Source: an uncultured Clostridia bacterium
GTDB taxonomy: Bacteria; Bacillota; Clostridia; Oscillospirales; Oscillospiraceae
Direction: 5' to 3'
Assembly: GCA_945948535.1 (NCBI GenBank)
Contig: CAMFBN010000001.1
Span: 62,001 to 126,000 of the forward strand
Length of the DNA: 64,000 nt
Under the pieces are notes generated by a model. That model was not told the origin of the DNA, ran no database searches, and saw only the letters and a program-made list of their open reading frames with translations. The position numbers and the translations under genes are program-made. Below, in pieces: positions 59,246-64,000 of this stretch. Numbering within the stretch: the stretch's first letter is position 1; every line of letters starts with the position of its first letter.

Positions 59246-60346
59246 TTAGCCCTCCTTCTTGGTGTGCTTCAGGAAGCTCAGGCGGTAGCTGATGAAGAAC
59301 TCGCTGCCGATGATGAAGAACAGGATGATGCCGGTGAGAATGTCGCCGAAGGAGTGGTTCAGACCGTAGATGGTGGAAATCTCACTGGCGCCACGGCTCA
59401 GGAACACCAACAGGAAGCTGGTGAACACCATGACGAGAGGATTAAACTTCGCCAGCCACGCCACCATGACCGCCGTAAAGCCTCTGCCGCCGGCGATGGT
59501 GGTGGTGATGGTGTGGTCGGTGCCGCCCACCAGCAGCAGGCCTGCCAGACCGCAGATACCGCCGGAAATCAGCATGGTGCGCACGATGACCCGGCCCACG
59601 TTGATGCCCACATACCGGGCCGTCCGCTCGCTTTCGCCCACCACGGCGATCTCATAGCCCTGCTTGGAGCGGGACAGATAGAAATACATGAGGATGGTCA
59701 GCACAGCGACAATCAGAATGTTCAGCAGGTATTTGTAGCTGCCGATCTGGGGCAGCCAGCCCGCCTGGGTGCTCTGGTTGATGATGCCGATTTTGCCCGC
59801 GCCCTTGGGCACCTCCCAGACAATGACAAAAAACGCAACCAGCTGGGTGGCAACATAGTTCATCATCAGGGTGAACAGGGTTTCGTTGGTGTTCCACTTG
59901 GCCTTACAGATGGCGGGGATGCCGCCCCAGATGGCGCCCGCCGCGATACTGGCAAGAATCATAATCCCGATCAGCAGCCAGTTGGGGATTTTGTCCCCCA
60001 GCAGAATCATGCAGGCAGCGGTGGCAAGGCCGCCGATGAGTACCTGGCCCTCACCGCCAATGTTCCAGAACCGCATCTTGAAAGCGGGAGTCACCGCCAG
60101 AGAGATGCACAGAAGAATCGCCAGATTCTGGCCCAGAATCCACGCCTTCCGCTTGGTGCCGAAAGCGCCGGCGAACATGGTCTTGTAAACGCCGATGGGG
60201 TCTTCACCGGTCAGCGCGGTGGTGACGAAGGCACAGACCACCAGCGCCAGCAGAATCGCCGCGCCCCGAATGGCCCAGGCGTGATACCAGGGCAGGGCGG
60301 AACGCTTGGAAATATGCACAATGGGTCCTTTGCTCTGTTTACGCAT
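59246..60346 (-). CDS. BMP-type ABC transporter permease (NupP-like)
   Basis: A 366-residue permease. A longer cytosolic N-terminus (about 1-27) precedes 8-9 segments. It has FNIGGEGQVLIGGLATAACM-like sequence (FWNIGGEGQVLIGG) and the loop SKQGYEIAVVGESERTARYVGINVGR contacting the ATPase. Overlaps the ATPase gene by 8 bp. The pair of unequal permeases is the rule for this import class. Confidence 0.92.
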   Translation of the reverse strand: MRKQSKGPIVHISKRSALPWYHAWAIRGAAILLALVVCAFVTTALTGEDPIGVYKTMFAGAFGTKRKAWILGQNLAILLCISLAVTPAFKMRFWNIGGEGQVLIGGLATAACMILLGDKIPNWLLIGIMILASIAAGAIWGGIPAICKAKWNTNETLFTLMMNYVATQLVAFFVIVWEVPKGAGKIGIINQSTQAGWLPQIGSYKYLLNILIVAVLTILMYFYLSRSKQGYEIAVVGESERTARYVGINVGRVIVRTMLISGGICGLAGLLLVGGTDHTITTTIAGGRGFTAVMVAWLAKFNPLVMVFTSFLLVFLSRGASEISTIYGLNHSFGDILTGIILFFIIGSEFFISYRLSFLKHTKKEG

Positions 60347-61868
60347 TTTTCTTTCCTCCCAGCCTTGTCATCATCATGCCCACCTCGGGCTTGGACGCGC
60401 CCCGGCCCTCCACGATGCCGCTGACCTTTCCGCCGCACAGCACCAGAATCCGGTCGCACAGCTCCAGCAGCACGTCCAGATCCTCGCCGACATAAACCAC
60501 AGCCACGCCGGCCTTCTTCTGCTGGTTGATGAGGTCGTAGATGGTATAGGAGGCGTTGATGTCCAGTCCCCGGACAGCGTAGGCCGTCAGCAGAACGCTG
60601 GGGGCAGAGGCGATTTCCCGGCCCACCAGCACCTTCTGGACGTTGCCGCCGGACAGGCGGCGCACCGGGGTGGTGACGCCGGGGGTCACAACGTCCAGAT
60701 CCTTCACGACCTTTTCCGCAAGCTGGCGGGGCTTCTTCCGGTCGGTAAAGAAGGACTTTCCCTTCCGGAAGGAACGGAGCATCATATTGTCCGTCAAATC
60801 CATGCTGCCGACTAAGCCCATGCCCAGCCGGTCCTCGGGAACGAAGGACAGGCATACGCCCATATCCGCAATGCTTAAGGGGTCCTTTCCCACCAGCTCT
60901 TCCCGGGTACCGTCGTCCTCCACATAGCAGATGCTGCCGGACTCAGCGGGCTGCAATCCCGCGATGGCTTCCAGCAGCTCCTTCTGACCGCAGCCGGAAA
61001 TACCGGCAATACCCAAAATCTCGCCGCTGTTGATGGTAAAGCTCACGTCCTCCAGCTTGAGAGTACCCTCAATGTCCCGGACAGTGAGGCCCTTGACCTC
61101 CACCCGGGGCTTGGGGTCCACCGGGTCGGGACGCTCGATGTTCAGCGTCACAGGGCGGCCCACCATCATGTTGGTCATTTCCTGGGCGTTGGTCTTTTTT
61201 GTGAGCATATCGCCCACAAACTGACCATGGCGCAGAATGGCCACCCGGTCGGACAGTTCCTCCACCTCGTGCATTTTATGGGTGATAATGACGATGGCTT
61301 TCCCCGCATCCCGCATATTCCGCAGCACGGCGAAGAGCTTCTCCGTCTCCTGCGGGGTCAGCACGGCGGTAGGCTCGTCCAGAATCAGAATATCCGCGCC
61401 CCGGTAGAGCACCTTGACGATCTCCACCGTCTGCTTCTGGGAGACGGACATATTGTAGACCTTCTGGTAGGGGTCCACGTCAAAGCCGTAGGTGTCGCAG
61501 ATGGCCTTGACCTTCTTCGCCACCTCGTCCATGTTGAGACGGCCCGGCTCCTTCAGGCCCAGCACAATATTCTCCGCGGCGGTGAGCACATCCACCAGCT
61601 TGAAGTGCTGATGAATCATGCCGATTCCGTAGCCGAAGGCATCTCTGGGAGAACGGATCACCGCTTCCTCCCCGTTAATGAAAATCTGGCCCTCGTCCGG
61701 GAAGTAGATGCCGGAGAGCATATTCATGAGGGTGGTCTTGCCGCTGCCGTTTTCTCCCAGCAGGGCCAGAATCTCTCCCCTGTAAATATCCAGCCACACC
61801 CGGTCGTTGGCAAGGACGGTGCCGAAGCGTTTGGTGATGTCCCGCATTTGTACTGCGGCGGTTTTATT
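60339..61868 (-). CDS. BMP-type ABC transporter ATP-binding protein (double NBD)
   Basis: About 509 residues with two nucleotide-binding domains. NBD1 has Walker A GENGSGKTT, HQHFKLVDVLTAAENIVLG, an unusual signature MSVSQKQTVEI and Walker B ILILDEPTAVL. NBD2 has a degenerate Walker A (GISGCGQKELLE), signature RLSGGNVQKV and altered Walker B (VLLTAYAVRGLD), so only one full site is expected, as in related sugar and nucleoside systems. The TTG at 61868 has AAGGAG 10 nt upstream; the ATG at 61901 has no such site but cannot be excluded. Confidence 0.9.
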   Translation of the reverse strand, partial: NKTAAVQMRDITKRFGTVLANDRVWLDIYRGEILALLGENGSGKTTLMNMLSGIYFPDEGQIFINGEEAVIRSPRDAFGYGIGMIHQHFKLVDVLTAAENIVLGLKEPGRLNMDEVAKKVKAICDTYGFDVDPYQKVYNMSVSQKQTVEIVKVLYRGADILILDEPTAVLTPQETEKLFAVLRNMRDAGKAIVIITHKMHEVEELSDRVAILRHGQFVGDMLTKKTNAQEMTNMMVGRPVTLNIERPDPVDPKPRVEVKGLTVRDIEGTLKLEDVSFTINSGEILGIAGISGCGQKELLEAIAGLQPAESGSICYVEDDGTREELVGKDPLSIADMGVCLSFVPEDRLGMGLVGSMDLTDNMMLRSFRKGKSFFTDRKKPRQLAEKVVKDLDVVTPGVTTPVRRLSGGNVQKVLVGREIASAPSVLLTAYAVRGLDINASYTIYDLINQQKKAGVAVVYVGEDLDVLLELCDRILVLCGGKVSGIVEGRGASKPEVGMMMTRLGGKKNA

Positions 61869-61903
61869 CTCCAAAGGGTTCACACTCCTTCTAAAATCCA
61901 TGT

Positions 61904-61983
61904 TGCAAAGGGCAGCGCGGCGAAGATTTCACTGCGCTGCCCTTTGCAGCAGAGAATGGGAAGCCCCCGCAAGGGGGCCTCCC
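61904..61983 (-). terminator. Tandem hairpins between BMP lipoprotein and ATPase genes
   Basis: First in transcription is GGGAGGCCCCC/GGGGGCTTCCC (61958-61983), then a perfect 15-bp stem, TGCAAAGGGCAGCGC/GCGCTGCCCTTTGCA (61904-61918 with 61934-61948). Neither has a T tract. They probably protect the lipoprotein mRNA end and lower read-through to the transporter genes. Confidence 0.6.
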
Positions 61984-61998
61984 AGAGTCTCATACAAC

Positions 61999-63270
61999 TT
62001 AGAACGCGGTATCCAGCAGAGTGATGCCGTCGATCTTCAGATCGAAGTAAGGCGCGGAGCGCTTGACGGACTCGTTGAAGTAGCCGTTCTCAATCACCTC
62101 GGTGTCGGGGGTGTAGTTGGGATCGGTGTCCACGTCAGCCAGGTAGCTGTCCAGAGCCTTGCCTTCCACGGTGAAGGTGGTGGTGTCGAAGACATGAATC
62201 TTGCCGGACTCGATGTCAGCCTTGACCTCGGCAACCTTGTCGGCGGTACCGGCGGCGGCAGCCTGCTCGTTGATGTCGGTCAGCACAACAGAGCCGGTGG
62301 CGATGGTGCCGGTCCAGTCGGCGGCAATGGCCTCACCGTTCTTTACACAGTTCACAACGTACTCATAGTAAGGCGCCCAGTTGATGCGGGAGGACACCAG
62401 GAAGGTGTTGGGGCAGGCGGCAACGGTGGAGCCGTTGTAGGAAACGTTGGGCACACCGGCGGTCTCGCAGGCAGTGGGCGCGCCCATGGAGTCGGCGTGC
62501 TGAGAGATCAGCTTGGCGCCGCTGGCGATCAGCTTGTTGGCGCCTTCCTTCTCGGCGGTCTCGTCATACCAGGAGCCGGTGAAGGTCACGTCCATGGTCA
62601 CGGTGGGGCAGACGGACTTGGCGCCCAGATAGAAGCTGGTGTAGCCGGAAACCACTTCGGCGTAGGTAAAGGCGCCCACATAGCCCATCTTGGCTTCCTC
62701 GGCGGTAAACTGACCGGCTTCGATCATCTCGTTCAGCTTCAGACCGGCGACAACGCCAGCCAGATAACGGCCCTCGTAGATGGCGGCGAAGGCGTTGTGG
62801 TAGTTGCTCAGGCCCTGGGTGTGAGCCTTGGTGCCGGTGGCGTGGCAGAACTGAACCTCGGGGAACTCCTGAGCAGCCTGAATCATGTAATCCTCGTGAC
62901 CGAAGGAGTCGGCGAAGATGATGTTGCAGCCGGCGTCAGCCAGCTCGCAGGCGGCGTCATAGCACTCCTGACCCTCGGGGATGTTGGTACGGAAGATGTA
63001 CTGATCCTCGGTAAGGCCCAGAGCAGCGCAGGCTTCCTTGGCGCCGTTCATGAAGTTCAGGTCATAGGTGGAGTTTTCGTCGTGCAGGAAGATGAAGCCC
63101 AGCTTCACATCAGCGGCGGGGGCTTCCGCAGTGGGAGCCTCGGTGGCAGGGGCCTCAGCGGCAGGAGCGGCGGCAGCAGAGGTCTCGGCGGGAGCGGCAG
63201 TCTTGCCGCCGCAGGCAGCAAGGCTCAGCACCATAACCAGAACCAGAGCCAGAGAAAGAATCTTTTTCAT
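61999..63270 (-). CDS. BMP-family substrate-binding lipoprotein of ABC transporter
   Basis: A 423-residue lipoprotein: signal peptide with LSLAAC, lipidated Cys20, then an Ala/Pro/Glu/Thr linker to about residue 52. The BMP fold begins VKLGFIFLHDENSTYDLNFMNGA and has NIIFADSFGHEDYM and NYHNAFAAIYEGRYLAGVVAGL, the PnrA/BmpA pattern associated with purine nucleosides. Here the ATG 63270 has AGGAGG well spaced. First gene of the BMP operon. Given an M24 peptidase and AEC carrier downstream, the ligand may not be a nucleoside. Confidence 0.93.
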   Translation of the reverse strand: MKKILSLALVLVMVLSLAACGGKTAAPAETSAAAAPAAEAPATEAPTAEAPAADVKLGFIFLHDENSTYDLNFMNGAKEACAALGLTEDQYIFRTNIPEGQECYDAACELADAGCNIIFADSFGHEDYMIQAAQEFPEVQFCHATGTKAHTQGLSNYHNAFAAIYEGRYLAGVVAGLKLNEMIEAGQFTAEEAKMGYVGAFTYAEVVSGYTSFYLGAKSVCPTVTMDVTFTGSWYDETAEKEGANKLIASGAKLISQHADSMGAPTACETAGVPNVSYNGSTVAACPNTFLVSSRINWAPYYEYVVNCVKNGEAIAADWTGTIATGSVVLTDINEQAAAAGTADKVAEVKADIESGKIHVFDTTTFTVEGKALDSYLADVDTDPNYTPDTEVIENGYFNESVKRSAPYFDLKIDGITLLDTAF

Positions 63271-63379
63271 GTTCTTATTCCTCCTAATATTATTCTGTAT
63301 GTGCATTTGTTGCTAACAAAGAACAACCATCATCGGAACCGGCAGCGGCAAACCGCCAGCAGGGGAACGTACAGGATGC

Positions 63380-63408
63380 ATGGTAATCCAAAATTCACAA
63401 TTTGTCAA
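63380..63408 (-). promoter_or_regulatory. Promoter of BMP operon
   Basis: TTGACA, 17-bp spacer, TACCAT on the minus strand, about 110 bp before the lipoprotein ATG. No purine riboswitch pattern was recognised in the leader. Confidence 0.62.
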
Positions 63409-63509
63409 CACAGTCCGACGCAATTCCAACTTTTTTTCGGTTTTTCACAAAAACGCGTCACATTTCGCTCTCTTTTTTGCTGATGATTCAAGGCAGAGGA
63501 AAAGCATAG

Positions 63510-63531
63510 GGGGCGATGCCCGCATCGCCCC
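63510..63531 (-). terminator. Hairpin after KdpE-like gene
   Basis: GGGGCGATGC / GCATCGCCCC stem with a 2-nt loop, 74 bp past the stop of the regulator; weak T tract. Confidence 0.5.
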
Positions 63532-63604
63532 TTTGTGCCCTCTTTCTTTTCGCCGAAACCCAAGCAATCAATTCCCGCAGGCCGACGTGACCATGTCCCC
63601 TTTC

Positions 63605-64000
63605 CTACAGCTTCAGCATCCGGTAGCCGATGCCGATATGGGTCTGGATATATTGGATATCCGGGTCTTTTTCCAGCTTTTTGCGCAAGGTCGCCATATG
63701 CACCCGGAGGGAAGCCATGTCGCTTTCCCAGCAGCTGCCCCAGATTTTCTCGGTCAGGTAGGTGTGGGTCAGCACCTTTCCAACGTCCTTGGCAAGCAGG
63801 CACAGCAGCTTATATTCCGTAGGCGTCAGCTTCAGGGGACTGCCCTCCAGATAGGCGCAGCCCGCGCCGTAATCGATTGTCAGACTGCCGTTGCGGAAAA
63901 CGGCTTCCCCGGACTTACTGTCCAGAGCGGCGAGCCTGCGCTGGGTCACCCGTAGCCGGGCCAGCAGCTCCGCCACGGAGAAGGGCTTGGTCAGATAATC
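63605..64000 (-). CDS. KdpE-like response regulator, N-terminal part outside window
   Basis: The open frame continues to the right edge; 131 residues are visible. The start of the visible part, DYLTKPFSVAELLARLRV, is the end of a receiver domain with the conserved Lys-Pro. An OmpR-type winged helix follows: LKLTPTEYKLLCLLAKDVGKVLTHTYLTEKIWG, SLRVHMATLRKKLE and IGIGYRML. The sequence is closest to KdpE, the regulator of the Kdp potassium ATPase, so a kdpD-like kinase gene is expected to the right. An apparent ATG at 63976 is inside the gene. Confidence 0.88.
   Translation of the reverse strand, partial: DYLTKPFSVAELLARLRVTQRRLAALDSKSGEAVFRNGSLTIDYGAGCAYLEGSPLKLTPTEYKLLCLLAKDVGKVLTHTYLTEKIWGSCWESDMASLRVHMATLRKKLEKDPDIQYIQTHIGIGYRMLKL

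Noticed and set aside
63271-63500. Possible purine riboswitch before the BMP operon
   Set aside because: No purine-aptamer pattern of three paired regions was recognised; only a promoter was supported.

Overview
The window comes from a moderately GC-rich Gram-positive bacterium, most likely a gut Clostridia member of the Oscillospiraceae/Ruminococcaceae type. This is inferred from several signs: a CIRCE heat-shock operator, the dprA-topA-trmFO gene order, type III glutamine synthetase, class B sortase with an NPKTG surface protein, small Clostridia proteins (DUF6774, DUF3892, DUF1292 types), strong AGGAGG ribosome sites, and promoters close to TTGACA-17-TATAAT. No rRNA, tRNA, CRISPR array, transposase or phage gene was recognised. 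Fifty-four genes are called; the first and the last run off the window edges.

Layout. 0-4.3 kb: the C-terminal part of a large multi-domain NPKTG surface protein and its sortase. 4.5-7.5 kb: small proteins, two PNPOx-like flavoproteins and an alpha/beta hydrolase. 7.6-17.5 kb: a beta-glucoside locus with an ABC importer (binding protein and two permeases, no ATPase), a LacI regulator, and divergently a GH94 cellobiose phosphorylase overlapping a GH1 beta-glucosidase, followed by a convergent N-acetylhexosamine-1-kinase-like gene. 17.6-27.0 kb: a tight minus-strand housekeeping run, in transcription order ktrB-ktrA-trmH-like-dprA-topA-trmFO-plsX-rnc. 27.3-31.8 kb: XRE regulator, BrnQ carrier, ECF sigma/anti-sigma-like pair, sirtuin. 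32-38.4 kb: glycogen branching enzyme with a basic tail, then divergent glnN and an aspartate-aminotransferase-like gene bracketed by 110-bp inverted repeats. 38.7-50.8 kb: Mbeg1-like hydrolase, HD protein, Na/Pi symporter, dut-nrdG, DUF1292 protein, cysE, then luxS-mtnN-membrane protein, an acidic single-pass membrane protein and a DUF1653 protein. 51.2-57.1 kb: AraC regulator divergent from glycogen phosphorylase, ZIP transporter, CIRCE-controlled Hsp20, AEC transporter. 57.1-63.3 kb: BMP-type ABC importer with an M24 peptidase and the AEC carrier downstream. 63.6 kb to the end: C-terminal part of a KdpE-like response regulator.

The carbohydrate genes connect: cellobiose enters through the ABC importer, GH94 yields glucose-1-phosphate and glucose, GH1 yields glucose, and GlgB/GlgP build and break glycogen, GlgP again giving glucose-1-phosphate. 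LuxS, MtnN and CysE belong to S-adenosylmethionine recycling and cysteine supply. KtrAB and the KdpE-like regulator concern potassium.

The most unusual feature is the intergenic DNA. At least five copies of one repeat (TTGACAA-type heptads) and three of another (AGTGRAG-type heptads) share one hairpin core. Its stem changes sequence between copies but stays paired, while the flanking 7-bp repeat units differ by class. Four genes end inside these repeats. A second family (ends GTAGGGCGG/CCGCCCTAC) has self-palindromic arms; two copies, identical at 108 of 110 positions and inverted, flank glnN and the aminotransferase gene.
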